This document shows, piece by piece, positions 13,739-26,006 of a stretch of DNA of 64,000 nt. Numbering within the stretch: position 1 is the first letter of the stretch; each line of letters opens with the position of its first letter. The notes beneath the pieces are model-generated. The model was not told the DNA's origin, made no database searches, and was given only the letters and a program-made list of their open reading frames with translations. Position numbers and translations under genes: made by a program. Origin of the DNA: Heliocidaris tuberculata (lineage: Eukaryota; Echinodermata; Echinoidea; Camarodonta; Echinometridae); contig CM046846.1 in the NCBI GenBank assembly GCA_025618425.1, positions 29,159,075-29,223,074 of the forward strand, given 5' to 3'.

Positions 13739-13848
13739 TCAATTTCGACCTGGTTTTAGCACGATGGCGGGGATGACAGGGTGTTTGACACCACCTGTCC
13801 TGGTGTAATGGACAAGGATCAGCTCACCGGCTGCCGTGGCCGACACGC
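13739..13848 (-). CDS. Candidate coding exon of an unidentified minus-strand gene
   Basis: On the minus strand a pyrimidine-rich tract ending CCCCCTCACAG is followed by an open frame reading GVSATAAGELILVHYTRTGG, then VKHPVIPAIVLKPGRN and TGA at 13739. Third positions are mostly G or C, unlike the AT-rich surroundings, as in the neurobeachin exons. I do not recognise the protein. It could be a terminal exon, or it could leave by the weak donor CCAG|GTCGAA. No partner exon was found; a chance open frame remains possible. Confidence 0.3.
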
Positions 13849-14078
13849 CTGTGAGGGGGAGATGAGAGAACTCCGCTTGAGAGGAGATGATAGAAGGAGC
13901 GACCATCTTTAAAGGGATTTTTCTTCTCCCGTCGTGTGAAAAATGTAGAAACGTCATATGCATGTTTATTGCAAACATCTGAAGAAACTACGCTAAAGAA
14001 GGTGTTGACACGCTTTTTTTTTTTGTTGGCTTCAATAATTTGATTTTTGAATAATTATAAGGATTTTTTTCGATAATA

Positions 14079-14242
14079 CCCTGCCCAAAAGAACACAGTG
14101 TCCCACAGTGTGTTCACAGTGTCTTCTCATAGTCGACTCGGTGAAGATGTGATTCACAATATTAAAACGCTTGATTTTAACAGTGTAAAAATGATTTCGC
14201 ACTGTGAACACACTGTGGGACACTGTGTTCTTTCCGGCAGGG
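14079..14242. mobile_element. TA-flanked MITE with about 43-bp inverted termini
   Basis: CCCTGCCC...GAACACAGTGTCCCACAGTG at the left is repeated as its reverse complement at the right, ending CCGGCAGGG; only two or so positions differ near the ends. TA dinucleotides at 14077-14078 and 14243-14244 fit a TA target duplication. The 164-bp size, TA target and long TIR indicate a Tc1/mariner-type MITE. The high arm identity suggests recent movement. Confidence 0.85.
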
Positions 14243-14303
14243 TATGTACAATCTTTGGGGTGAGGGGTAGTAGGGGAAGATTCATGATCACCAAACTCCC
14301 GTC

Positions 14304-14304
14304 T

Positions 14305-14342
<38 letters not shown>

Positions 14343-14343
14343 C
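14304..14343 (+). repeat. GTT microsatellite
   Basis: A run of about 13 TTG units, just downstream of the 14079-14242 MITE. Confidence 0.9.
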
Positions 14344-14344
14344 C

Positions 14345-17300
14345 TATGCTGTATGATTACAACTTCTTGTAACTGGAAATATAAATTGAGTTATTTAATA
14401 ATGAGAATAAAGAATGCACGAGATTTTATCTCGCTTTCCGCATTAGATAAGAAGGAAACCCAACAGCTTTTTAAAAGTTTCCATGAGCACCTTTATCTTG
14501 GCGTGACTTTGTAAATTATGTATGATGTGCGCGTGATCTGTTTGGAACGCACATGCTGAGCGTGGTATTCAATCTATTCGTCCTGCGCTTCTGAGATGAT
14601 CTGCAAGTAATACATGTATTAGTAATGTTTTGAGACGGTAATTGCATAGATCTCTACCTCCTCCTCCTCCTCCTCCCCTACCTCTCCTCCATGTCCCCTT
14701 CTTTTCTTCCTTTCTCTTCTTTCTTTCTCTCCTTCTCAGTCTTCCTTAATCTTGTTCCCCTTTCTCTTCTCATCTCTCCCTCTCCCTTCTTCCACTCCCT
14801 CTAGTGACGTCACACTCCCATTCCCCCTTCCCTTTTCTTCATTTCTTTCAACGTATTGGAAACATTTTCAGCGGGAATGTGAAGTAAGGATAGCGCTGTC
14901 ATTATTGATCGAATTGCAGATATGAACTAAATTTTATATATTTTATTACCAAATGGCAAAATCCGTGTCGACACGCAGTCCAATTCTAAGCATATCTTTA
15001 TTCTTGCTTCAGGTTTGATTAATAAGACACTGATTATATCTTTATTCATGAGAATTTTTATTATGCATGCAGTTATGGTCTTTGTTTCTTCTTCCCTTCT
15101 AATGTGTCTTCTCTATGTTGTTTCCGTTATTTAACCATCAGTGACTGGAGGGAAACAGGAATTGAATTGACACTAATGGAATACTCCACCGCAGGGCAAG
15201 CGATATTCTTTTTAAAGTGAAGATGTAACGTTATTTTCACGCTTTTCCCTTCATGAGAACGGACAGTTCGCACTCCCCTGCGCATATTTTAAAGCACAGT
15301 TTCATTCTTGAAGAAAAAAAAATGAACAAAAGTGCAGTACTGGTTCGGGCAAGTCACTAGGTGAGAGGGGCGAAGAATGGACTATAGAAAGAGATAAAAT
15401 GAAAAATGAAGGCATGGCAGGTCGGAGGGTGGAATATGTAGCGGGAATACGAGATTGCTTTCCTTGTTTACCTTATCGAATTTACTTCCTGTCCGAGGAA
15501 TAATCCCACGATTGGATCCCTCTAGACACATTATTATTTATTGACGTTCTGATGGCTTTAATAAAAAAATGAAATATCTTTTTCATTTTGTCTTGCTTGC
15601 TCTATGCTTCTCATCTTTACATTCTTACCATGGCGCTTACTGAACGGAGAGAAGAGATGATAGTGGTGGCGCTTCTTTTCGCTGTGCCTGTTGTGGCTTA
15701 GACGCCGCAGACATGGTAAATACCTGCTGTTTACTTTTTGCCACTGGTAAATTTCGGAGGGGGAGGGGGGGGGGGAGGGCTCAACAAGCATGTGCCACTT
15801 TCATAACCAACTGACATTCCTTATAAGTACAAAAAAAGAACCGTCATCCCTCATTGTGGTTTTGCATACCCCCTTCACAAATCTGTGCCCTTTTTTTTTT
15901 ATCAAGACTCCTTGAGCCACCCCTGTCCTCAGCCTCCCACGGAGGTCAGTGTGGCCATTGAGCTCACACCAGCATGGACTTCCAAACATTGTTGCAACGA
16001 TCCACGGACTGGTCTTGAACTTTGGAAAAGTTCACGTTTACTCGTTCTGTAATCAGAATAGTCATCGAAACCCGCGACTTGTCTCGTACTGCGAAATGCT
16101 ATCCGCCGCCCGAAATGATGTCCGTTCGCAGTGGATGGACTCGCGATGATAAAACGCCACAGGAGCATATTAAGTGATGACATTAATATCATCTAAAGTA
16201 AAGGAAGAGTTTTGAATTTATGTAATGACGACGAATACACTTTTGTTGCAGTAGCTAATATACAATGGATACTCAAATACGTGCGTATATTTTAAAGGCC
16301 TATCTGATATGATATAGAAAGTGTCCAATGGTTGACAAAATGACCAGAGAAAATAGGTACTTTGGGCACTTCTAAACACATGCACGTGATACAGTCCTAA
16401 CAGTCTTAGTCATTATTTCAGCGAATGCATTTCTTTTTTTAATATAGTATTTAATTTCGCAGGTCCAAGCAGGGAAAAGCTTTCTTTGATCATCACTTGT
16501 ACAGATCTATATACCTAACATGCCTAAAGACTGAAATATAGAACCACTAACCAGTGCCCATGGCCGTTCTGATTAATTTGTATCTATATTGTTTTTTATT
16601 TATTCATTTTAATTTTTTTTTTTTTTTGTATTATCATTATTATTTTTTTTTGTATTAGCATTATTATTTTTTATTTATTATCTTTTTATTTATTATTATT
16701 ATTTTTTTTTTTTTGGGGGGGGGGGTCATTCGATCATCACTTTTTGTCAGTTACTTTTCGAAGAGACTTTGACGGAAATCATATGGAAAGTGTTATCATG
16801 GTAATGGGACACATAGCAGAAAAAATGTTCAAATAACTTCTTTCGTCGATGAGTCCGAACCCATAGATAGAAACCAAACTTACTCACTTCAAGCGCGGAA
16901 ATTAAAAATTTCAACGAATTTGCCTTCGCCAGTGTTGATAGCACAATTAAGCTTGCGTTAGACAAACACACAAACCCGTGCACACGATAATTTTTTCCGA
17001 ATGATACATTTTTATGATGTGGAATATTATCTTTTAACTGTTTAAATCCCAAACTCGCCGCTATGCACATCTCTGCCAATTCTTTCACCTCAACCGGGTG
17101 CACACCTGCCGCCGGGCTATTACTCTATTAGTAGAATGATTAGTCTCATATCCGCGGACTTTGCATTGCAAGTCAAGAAACCTCGCGGTGGTGATTTGTA
17201 ATTCATATTTCAAGGGGAGATTACGGTGTGAACAATTGGAACATTACCGCGCATTTTGACCCATTTTTGTCGTCACTTCGTTCTATCTTTCATTTCCACC

Positions 17301-17680
17301 TTGATTTCCGCTTTCGACCCTTCTTCCTCGCACAAATTGAATTTGGCTCAGTGTAGTCTGGTGCCAGACATGTTGTCTTTGTCATTAGAATGTTTCTCTT
17401 CACAAGGTAGGTTGCAAAGCATGACAAGCGAAAGGGTTTTTTTTTAAATACCACATAATTATGTTTCCATTTTGTCGAACGTGAACAAAATATCTGTGAA
17501 TAGCTTTCTGTATATAGTGTGTAGCATTATCATGATAATAGTTTTATTTTTAAACAGATTTCTTTTTTTTCAACGAACTCTGTAAGATTAGACCTACACG
17601 TATTGCAAAAGAGAGAGAGAAAGAGAGAGAGACTGGGATGCGATTGCTAGCAAACACAACATGACAGGCTGATATGAGTT
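14345..17680. other. No confident gene
   Basis: A pyrimidine-rich stretch at 14655-14840, AT-rich sequence, and a T/ATT low-complexity block at 16590-16730 ending in a G-run. Two minus-strand open frames (15801-16192 and 16747-17103) have fairly balanced composition but no motif I recognise and no convincing paired splice sites. Confidence 0.4.
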
Positions 17681-17689
17681 GGACTATTG

Positions 17690-17815
17690 GTAGGCTTGTG
17701 GTCTACCTAACAAGACCCATAGTTAGATCCTGAGTTGCGTCTTTCGGATGCACTATAAGTCGTCCCCCGATGTTCATAATATGAATCGAATCTGAGTGGT
17801 ACAGGTCTGCACATT
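17690..17815 (+). repeat. Probable SINE remnant
   Basis: TAGGCTTGTGGTCTACC followed by GTTAGATCCTGAGTTGCG and TCTTTCGGATGCACTATAAG resembles a decayed tRNA-like head and the adjoining core common in marine-invertebrate SINEs. It adjoins the MITE at 17834. Confidence 0.35.
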
Positions 17816-17833
17816 ATACACATAGATCATATT

Positions 17834-18050
17834 GGCCCGAATTCACAAAGGAGGTTTAAACCATATGGGTAAGGTTTAAACCTCCGTAAGCGTACTAAAA
17901 TAAGCGTAAATAAGCGCACATTGTTCATGCGCGCGCTCAAAGAAAACATATGATTGGATCGGATTCCGTGCGCACGTACGCTTAAAAACCCCAGGAGGGG
18001 GTTTAGTTTAAACCATGGTTTAAACCAAACCTCCTTTGTGAATTCGGGCC
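17834..18050. mobile_element. MITE with perfect 24-bp GGCCCGAATTC termini
   Basis: The left end GGCCCGAATTCACAAAGG... (24 bases) is exactly complemented at 18027-18050. The inner sequence continues as imperfect inverted GGTTTAAACC words around a GC-rich core with GCGCGCGC. At 217 bp it has no coding capacity. The sequence style matches the GGCCCGTATTCTG elements further along but is a separate family. Confidence 0.85.
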
Positions 18051-19990
18051 CTAGAGTAGTCTATTTTTCATTACCTAATTGCTTTATGAAGACAATGGAA
18101 AAAGGATTTGAGTAGTAAGAGCATAAACCGATAAGTGCTTCGCCAACTTTAAAATTTTACAATTATTTCTTTTCCAGAAATATCACTGCCGTAGACCTAC
18201 TAGACACGCAGTATTTTGATATCAAAACTTGCACATTTTTATTTCATAGACCACTGTGTCTGCAAACTGTCCCACTTGTTAACAATACAAATTCTTCCAA
18301 AATGTTTCCCAATTGTGCGTAGTTAATGTACTGAGTAATTTAAACATAATAGTAATTGTAAATAGTTTGTGACGCTTGCTTTCGTTTCTTTTAAATCAAA
18401 TTTGGCAAGCCAGTGATTCTGTGGAAATTTGAAATTTGTGATGAGATCTGTCCACGATGGAGCCAAATTAGACATATTTCATTACTCTGCCAACCAACTG
18501 TTTCCTATATCACACTATATTTCCTCTCCAATTTCCTCCCTTTCCATCACATTTATTTTTTATATATGGTAGGCCGTTGCGTATACTCGTATTCATGTAG
18601 ACTTCTTTTGTGGAGTCGATTAGAATGTCGTGTCAACCATCTGCAGATACGTTGACGAGGACAGTAGATTTTACGAGCTACCAAATATTATGTAGCATAT
18701 TTATCTATACAGTGTAGAGGTGTTCAGAGCTGAATAAAAAACTACCCATGATTATTTTAAACTATCATTAAATCATCAGATTCATAGCTCATGAAAAGGT
18801 ATTCTCTCATGTCATTACAAATATTTTCCACCAAGAAATTAAAGATTTTTGTAATTCTGTTTTTTTAATTAAATCCGCCTTTCTTGCAGATTCACTGAAA
18901 AGTGATAATACAAGCGGTTTTGAAAAATATTTATATGGAAGAAAAAAAAAACATTTAAGGGGAGTTTTAGACGAAAATCCGATCTATCTGGTTGACAGTG
19001 GTCTCCATCGAAATTGAACAATATGAGCGCTTCCTCACAATATCGAATCTCGACTTCGTGTATACAGACATTTACAACCCAAATGGAACCTAAACAAAAT
19101 GGAGGGATCATTTTCACGTTGTAATCCCACGCAAACCACTTTATGTCGCTGTCGTCTGGGTCATATCATCTTTTCACTTTTCCTACAAAATATAAAGCAG
19201 TTTTACGAGTCATAAATTGAACGTGCACGAAAAGAGCATTCTTTGTGTAATATAATAGAATATGCAAGGTAGGATTTAAAAGATAGTAGGATCTTTAATG
19301 AAATGCTTTACAATGTGAACCTTTAAATTTTTTATTCGAAAATGTAAATTTTACCTTAATTGAAAAAAAGGTTATGTGTACTTTTTTATCTCTATAAATA
19401 TTGTCGTTATTACGCCACAAAAATCGTTGATGCAACATTGTAGTGAAAGTGAATTAACATTTTTTAACTGAAATAAAATCTGCACTCCTCTACTTTTTAG
19501 TATAAACATTACAGTTTGTCGGCACGTGCACAATAATATCATTGGAATATTTCAGATGACCATCCCCGCTCCCATCTTTCTTTCTCTCTCTCTCTCCGCC
19601 TGTCCCCAAAACCTCCTTATACTAGCTAATCTTCCACTTTAAGATGAATCCCTTTACCTAAAGGTAGTGGAGTTTTGTGATGTGACAAGGCATTGACAGA
19701 GGTTGACTTAAGACGTGATGTTGTTTGATGATTTTTTCTCCGCCTCAGTCGCTCCGTGATTGCTTTATTCGTAGGATGGTGCTTTCTGCATGGTGGCAAC
19801 CACGATTCCATGTTTATGCAAATCGGCCATGCGAGCTAGCGCGCGCACGCCACGAGCTGCCCTGGCCTGGCTCTGTTCAGATTTCTTTCCTTTTTTTCGG
19901 CGGACCGGACCTTCTTTCAAACCGCTTGTTATTTCTCCTGGAAATGCTTTGTTTTCCCCTCTTCATATTTTCAATCATAAAATTGATAGT
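18051..19990. other. No gene recognised
   Basis: AT-rich sequence without recognisable exons or structured elements. Confidence 0.5.
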
Positions 19991-19997
19991 TTCGGAA

Positions 19998-20034
<37 letters not shown>

Positions 20035-20283
20035 GCTACTTATATAGCGCTCACATCCGTCACGCAGTGACGCTCATGGCGCTTAGACATTATTACCCTG
20101 GTTATAGCCGAGCCGCCAAAGTAACTAGCACTCAAGCATATCAGGTACCCATTTACACCTGGGTGGAGAGTGGCAAATGTAGATTAGAGTCTTGCCAAAG
20201 GACGTTAGTGCCGTGGTGGGATTTGAACCCCGTACCTTGTGATCTGCAGTCCGGTGACTTATCCACTAGACCACAACACCTCT
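19998..20283 (-). mobile_element. tRNA-Cys-like SINE with ATT tail
   Basis: Read on the minus strand: a head (20283-20207) with TGGTCTAGTGGAT as A-box and GGGGTTCAAATCCC as B-box. The anticodon-arm region GACTGCAGATCA matches tRNA-Cys(GCA). Then a body including CACCCAGGTGTAAATGGG and GCGCTATATAAGTAGCC, and a pure (ATT)n tail. This is the full architecture of a tRNA-derived SINE. Related 3' ends occur at 9235, 38480, 53840 and 54480. Confidence 0.85.
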
Positions 20284-23200
20284 GCTGGTACAGAAAAAAG
20301 TTATTGCCAAATTACAAATATCAAGATTAAGTATAGAAAAAATATTTCGATGATAAATTCTCTCTTATATCTCAAGAGGGGAATGAGAAATATGATAGAT
20401 GAAAATAGACGAAACGATCCAGCAATTATTGTTTCAATGTTGTATAGTATTGGCCCTAGAGTAAATTGTACTTTATCACTCGATTCTAACTATAAGCCTT
20501 ACAAAAATTGAAAGTTGTGGTCGGATGAAGCTTGAAAGTGAATGGTGTTTATCGGAGTAGATAGTAACCACGTTGAACTCTCTACATGGGAATACCTCCC
20601 ATATACATCATCCGTCAATGGCAGACATCCGTACCTAGAGGAGAAATCCCTTCCAGAGCAATTAATTTTCCATTTTTCATGTGTAAAATTCCCCCTCTGA
20701 GCTTAACGGCGCACCATAAATCATCGCCCCGTCAGTACCGGGCAATGTATTAGCTTGTTCGCCCTTTGACACTACGAAATTAGATGACAGTCTGCTTTGC
20801 ATAAACAAATCATTTCCCCTCCAAAATGGTGCGCCACACGGGGGCACTTCCTTGAAGAAGCGCGCGCTAAATATTGTTACAAAAATTCGTTTCTGGCAGA
20901 CGACGTCACATTTGAAAAATGTGTACAGTTCTGCCATTTCATGTCTTCTTATACGCTTTGATTATACTGACATGTTCAACGTTTATCACAAATTTTTCAA
21001 TCAGACAATTTACAATAATACTATTTCTGTCTAATTTATTTAAAGTTTTTGATTATGTTTAGCAATTACTACATTTTTGTGTTCGTAATGAAATTTGAGC
21101 AGACTAGTTACAATATGAGAAAGTTGTTATCGAACATTTGAAGTAACATTTTATAGTATGGAAACTTCGTTGTCTTAAAGGACGAAAAATATTTTACTGT
21201 GTGATTCCATTATTTTCTCCTTAGCTTTATCAATACTTTTGTTTTTAATAGTAACCTGTAGACCGAGTTCAGAAACCTTAGCTCTTTATTTCACCATTAT
21301 TTTTCATAGAATTATTTTCTATAAAACAATAAGAGGAAATCTCTCTTTCTCTTATCTACAATTGTACCACCCCCTCTCTGTGTCTCTCATTCCTCTCCAT
21401 TTCTCTCTCCCTCTCTGTTTTTGCCCCGTTGCTCCCAAGATATCCAAAATCACTGGATCGGGACGTAAATAAATCAAGTGCATTTTCTGGTCCGCGACAT
21501 AAGTGGAAGTGATAATTGTTAAGAGTTTATAACCTGTCAAATACGTCTACTTCTCGCGGTTTTAGGCCACTTCATCGTCGAGTGGGATATCGGATAGCGT
21601 ACGTCGGCATGATGACGAGCGAAGAAATTATGATACCACAAACCCTCTCTTCTTTTTTATGGAGTGCTAAAAAGTGACAGTCGTCATTTTGTTTATGAGT
21701 TGTAAACGATTTCGTGGTCGTACAATTCAGCTGGGATGGTGACTTGGCTTTTATATTACATGCTTTAGGCAAAAGAAATATACGCTCACCAACAAGTCCA
21801 AATCAAAGCTGGATTGGAGCAGATGAAAATGTTTTCATATCTACTGCTTTGTTATGCAATCGTATTCTCCAAAGTTCAAAGCTTATTTTTGGATTATGTA
21901 TGGACTTTTGATTTTGTGACGTCACAGAGCAGATGTAATGATAAATATTCATACATCTATGCCTGCTCTAGATTTATCACCGCGGCAGCTGGCATGTTAT
22001 GCGAATCGTATTCTCCGCCTTAACTGGTTTATCGGGTCATTTAATGTTTCGCTGTACTAGCTGCGCACGGGATAATTCCTTTTTATCTTTCTTTCTTTCT
22101 TTCTCTCCTTACATAAACTAATTTTGGGGGTTTTACTTTTTAAAAAGTAAAGTCCAAATTTATTTGGAAATAAACACAGGTGGGTTTCTAGTATTCCTTC
22201 CTGTTTCTCTATCTCGGTCTCTCTTTCTCTCTTGGTCTATCTCTAACCATGCTAACCCCATTCTCTTTCTGTCTCTGTCTCTGTCTCTCTCTCTCTCACT
22301 CAGTCTTTCTTTTGCTTTATGTATATGATTTTCTTCTTTGTAAGTATATATGTTTGAAAACTGCCGCTTTCTTCTGATTAGTTACAAGCATATTTTTGCT
22401 GGATTGAATTGATAGAGGCGTCCCTGTATTATAAAGTCCGGCTTCCGATATATCGTCACGTGACAATCTGAAATCTTCGATCGATCCCACTCAATTTTGT
22501 TTCCATAAAAGGGTGTGGTTAGGAACTTTACCGTAAAAGTCAGGGTGAGCAACAAAACCTATAAAGAAAATTTTAATATGCTATTTCTATCTTGTGGCCT
22601 CGATACGCTGTTGCTGTTGAGGACCTAACCGTTCTATAAATACCCTCCTGAACTTGAACGACCTGGACAGAAAGAAGAATGGGAATACGAGTGACTTTTT
22701 GAGTGGGGAGTGTTTGAAGAGTCCACCTGTCGCCTGCTATCAGATGATACAGCACGTTAGCGGGCCGTCGGTTTGCTGTCCTAAATATCCTCTCATTAGA
22801 GGCAATAGCTTCAACGCACGTTCGGCCTAAAAGCGGCTGATAATGGTACCCACCGTCAGGCATTCGGACAGTCTGGAAAAGTTCATGTGAGGTCACAAGT
22901 TTCTCAGTTTATTATCAAAATCCACGCGATCTTTGTGAGTATTGAGCAGTAAATGTTATGAATTGACACGGTCTGTCTGAATTTTCGTAAAGTTAAGAAG
23001 GAACACTTTTTGAATAATTGGTAGTTCGACCCTGATGGAGATAGGCTTTTGTGATGTGATGGCACTTTTTCCAGGCAAGAAAATACAATATGGTAACATA
23101 GTTATTGAAATTAGTTTTGACTATCTACAATTTTTGTCTTCCCAGTAATCCCCAAAATGTTATAGTTTATTTACCTGAACACTGACTCCCTCATTTTTAT

Positions 23201-23800
23201 TTGCTAAGGAGACATGTTCATTAATGTTGAAATACACAAGAATACAGAAGAAAGACAAATATGATACACAACAAAGACAAAGGGTATTAGAAAAGTACAA
23301 AGTCAATTTGTTAAATGTGCATAAAAGCCCACCGGTGTCTAGATCCAAATCAGCAGGATTTAAGATTCTTAATAATTATTTGAAGTACTGAAATTTCTGT
23401 CCCACTTTTCATTAATCTGAACAACCTCATATTTAGACCTTGATAGGAGAAAGAAAATATTGTTGCTTTTGTAACAAGCTTGATTAAACTCCGGTATCCA
23501 TGCCTTGTTTTGATAAGACTTCAGAGTGGATGCGTGTGCCTGCCTAATCATCCATAATGCTAATGCACTTGAAGCTAATTCATGGCATTCATGTTGCAAG
23601 AAATGAAATCATGATTGGGGTCATACAAGTTTTTTGGAGTTGGTAGTATGGTTCAAGGCCTTTGGGATTATATTTGCTCTTCAAAAGGCATTGGTAATGG
23701 TTATTCTTTGTTTGTTTCATTGTCAGTTGTCCTCCACGTACATGGACATTTTTGCCAGCCTTATGTAGCAAAGCCTGAATGCAAGGATAGTAGAAGTGGT
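20284..23800. other. No confident gene
   Basis: AT-rich sequence, CT-rich blocks at 21355-21420, 22083-22110 and 22195-22310. At 22573-22896 both strands are open for 60-107 codons with better base balance than the surroundings. The minus frame follows a CTTTTCCAG acceptor-like site and the plus frame ends PSVCCPKYPL...RSA-stop. I cannot assign either to a family. Confidence 0.35.
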
Positions 23801-23804
23801 AGAT

Positions 23805-23952
23805 ACTGGGGAGCGTTTCATCAAGCATTTTGTCAGTGCTTTTTACTGACAACTGTTATAAGCTACTGAAATCTTTGCATCTGATTGGCTATTAAAGAGC
23901 AAATTTGTCAGTAAAAATCACTGACAAAACAATTGATGAAACACTCCCCTGG
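23805..23952. mobile_element. GTTTCAT-family MITE, copy A1
   Basis: CTGGGGAGCGTTTCATCAAG at the left mirrors CTTGATGAAAC-like sequence at the right (...GATGAAACACTCCCCTGG). The arms extend about 48 bp through TTTGTCAGTG. The core GTTATAAGCTACTGAAATC is shared by all four copies in this window. Confidence 0.85.
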
Positions 23953-25190
23953 ACTCATTTTGGGGTATTGTTTTCTTTCATGAAGCCTTTTCCAAGGATG
24001 TGATAGGCCTATGCTTGCTAGCCAGAAAATACTTCTTTCATTGAGGTGCTTCAAAAATACATATATGATTTACCAGACTTTCTTAATTAGAGGGGCATAA
24101 ATAATGCAACACAAAATGTAATCCTTTTCACCTATTAGTTCTCATGGCCTCAGTACTCTGGTAGGCTATTTGGGCATTGCAATATCATTCCTTCTTTGAG
24201 ATAGACCTCAAACTGAGTGGTGTATCAAGAAGATTTGTCAGTTGCAATCACCAAAAATTGTTTCAAAAATGTTCCTCTCATATTTTTCACCATTGCCTGT
24301 AGAGAAAAGGGGGCAGTACACCTGCAAGATGGATGCACCTATGAAGATGTGTTACCCTAATGTTCAATGACAGACAGGATAACATCTTAATATCTTGCTA
24401 TGCCAGTCGTCCATAGCATTGTCACATTCGATTGCAGTGTTGATTGTCTTGGGTCGTGTTCTTCTCTGAATAGTGGTCCCGCACGGTGTAACCTGTGTGG
24501 GACTAAGTGGGATTTATGTGAGTATTTCCAAACCCTTAGATACCACAAGGGTGGCATGTTTCTGGGTGTGTGAAGTACCTGTGGCAATTTTGAGTTCTGA
24601 CAGTGTCACTGAAAGGACACGTAGGGTAGGGGTCATATCAACTTCAGTTCAATTTCATGCAGGGTAAAAGTATATGCTTGTTTGCAAACTGTACTACAAG
24701 TTCAAAATTACATTGAGGTTTTTTTTTAAACTGATGTTTCTTTCAAGCTAAGGCTGCACATTTCTTCCACTATTTATACCAATTTAAGTGAATGGTACAT
24801 GGTGAAGTAAACCTTGGCTTTGAAAAAGAAATCTGATATTGCATGAATGATTTAATAATATATGGGACTTCCAAATGGGTTTGTTTCATCTGTAGGCCTA
24901 AATTCAAATTGTTGCAAAGTGAAGCAGTTCACACATACAGTGAATGGAACTTCGTTTGGGGGTTATATTAAACTTTTCATTCTCAAGTTATTGGTTGAAA
25001 TTGTTGTCATGTGTATTTGGACAAAATTTGTTAAGACATAGTAGTTCAATACAACTGCTTGGATTTGTATAGATGTTGTTCACTAAAAGGTTGGTTGTCC
25101 TTACACACACACAGAAAAAAGGAACGACAGGCAATAGATTCCTCATTTCAGAAGGAGTAGCCAAGTAGTAGGCATACATGGTGTGTTTCA
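23953..25190. other. No gene recognised
   Basis: AT-rich sequence; a moderately balanced stretch at 24410-24660 gives CNLCGTKWDLC in one plus frame, but there is no supported exon. Confidence 0.4.
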
Positions 25191-25191
25191 G

Positions 25192-25482
25192 ACGCAGAGT
25201 CTGTCGAGATCCTTCCACTACTGGAATGCTCCCCACCGCGTCCAGCCCGTGAGGCGGAGCGATCACTCGACTATCAGTGCCTCTCAAAATTAGATCTCCC
25301 CAAATTGAATTTGACGCGGAAAAAGCCACTCAATTACGGAGGCACGCCGAGCTGGGCATCCTACCCCGCGAGGCTGGCCTTTTCGGCAGCCGAAACCATA
25401 CCCCAGTCTCCCGGCATGGGGCTGGCGCCGGGCCTCTGCTGCGTGCAAAGTCACGACTCGACTTAAACAAACAGGTAAATAG
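25192..25482. other. GC-rich island with overlapping open frames, possible exon
   Basis: A GC-rich block in AT-rich surroundings, preceded by GTGTGTTTCAG and followed by AAACAG|GTAAAT, i.e. acceptor and donor context on the plus strand. One plus frame stays open into the donor from 25253 on (...RSPQIEFDAEKATQLRRHAE); another plus frame and two minus frames are also long. I do not recognise any of the translations, and they do not resemble the PH-domain exon expected upstream. It may be a lineage-specific exon or a mobile-element fragment. Confidence 0.3.
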
Positions 25483-25955
25483 GACAATGTAGAGAAGGCT
25501 GGGTAATGGGGATGGTAACTGAGGCTGCACTCATACCAAGATCCTGATCTGAGCCATCATAACATTATCTTGGCCCAAGAAGCTCAAATTCATGTTTTGG
25601 AAGGGAGAATTTGAACGAACGATACATACATACATTTGTATTTATAAGCAAATTATATTGGAATTATTCAAAATGGGTTCAAGGTTGCAGATTTGGTACC
25701 CAAAGTTGCCCTTAAGTCTTACATTTGAAAAATTTATGAACTTTATGTAGCTATGTTGCAAAGAAATAATGTTGAATTATCCAAGTATATACTTCATAAC
25801 CATTATTCTTATTCAACCATTAGCATTAATGATCACCACAACCATCATCTCATTAATGATTATCGTCATCTACACCAGCGGCAGGCATCTGCATTCACAT
25901 CGCTATCATCTAGCCCTTGTTCTATACTTAAACATAAGTCATACATCATTATCAC

Positions 25956-26006
<51 letters not shown>

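Noticed and set aside
16747..17103. 118-codon minus-strand open frame
   Set aside because: AT-rich codon use with no recognisable motif, and no convincing acceptor or neighbour exon. Chance is likely, though not excluded.
19725..20330. 201-codon open frame on the plus strand
   Set aside because: It runs through the AAT microsatellite (poly-Asn) and the reverse strand of a SINE, and shows no domain.
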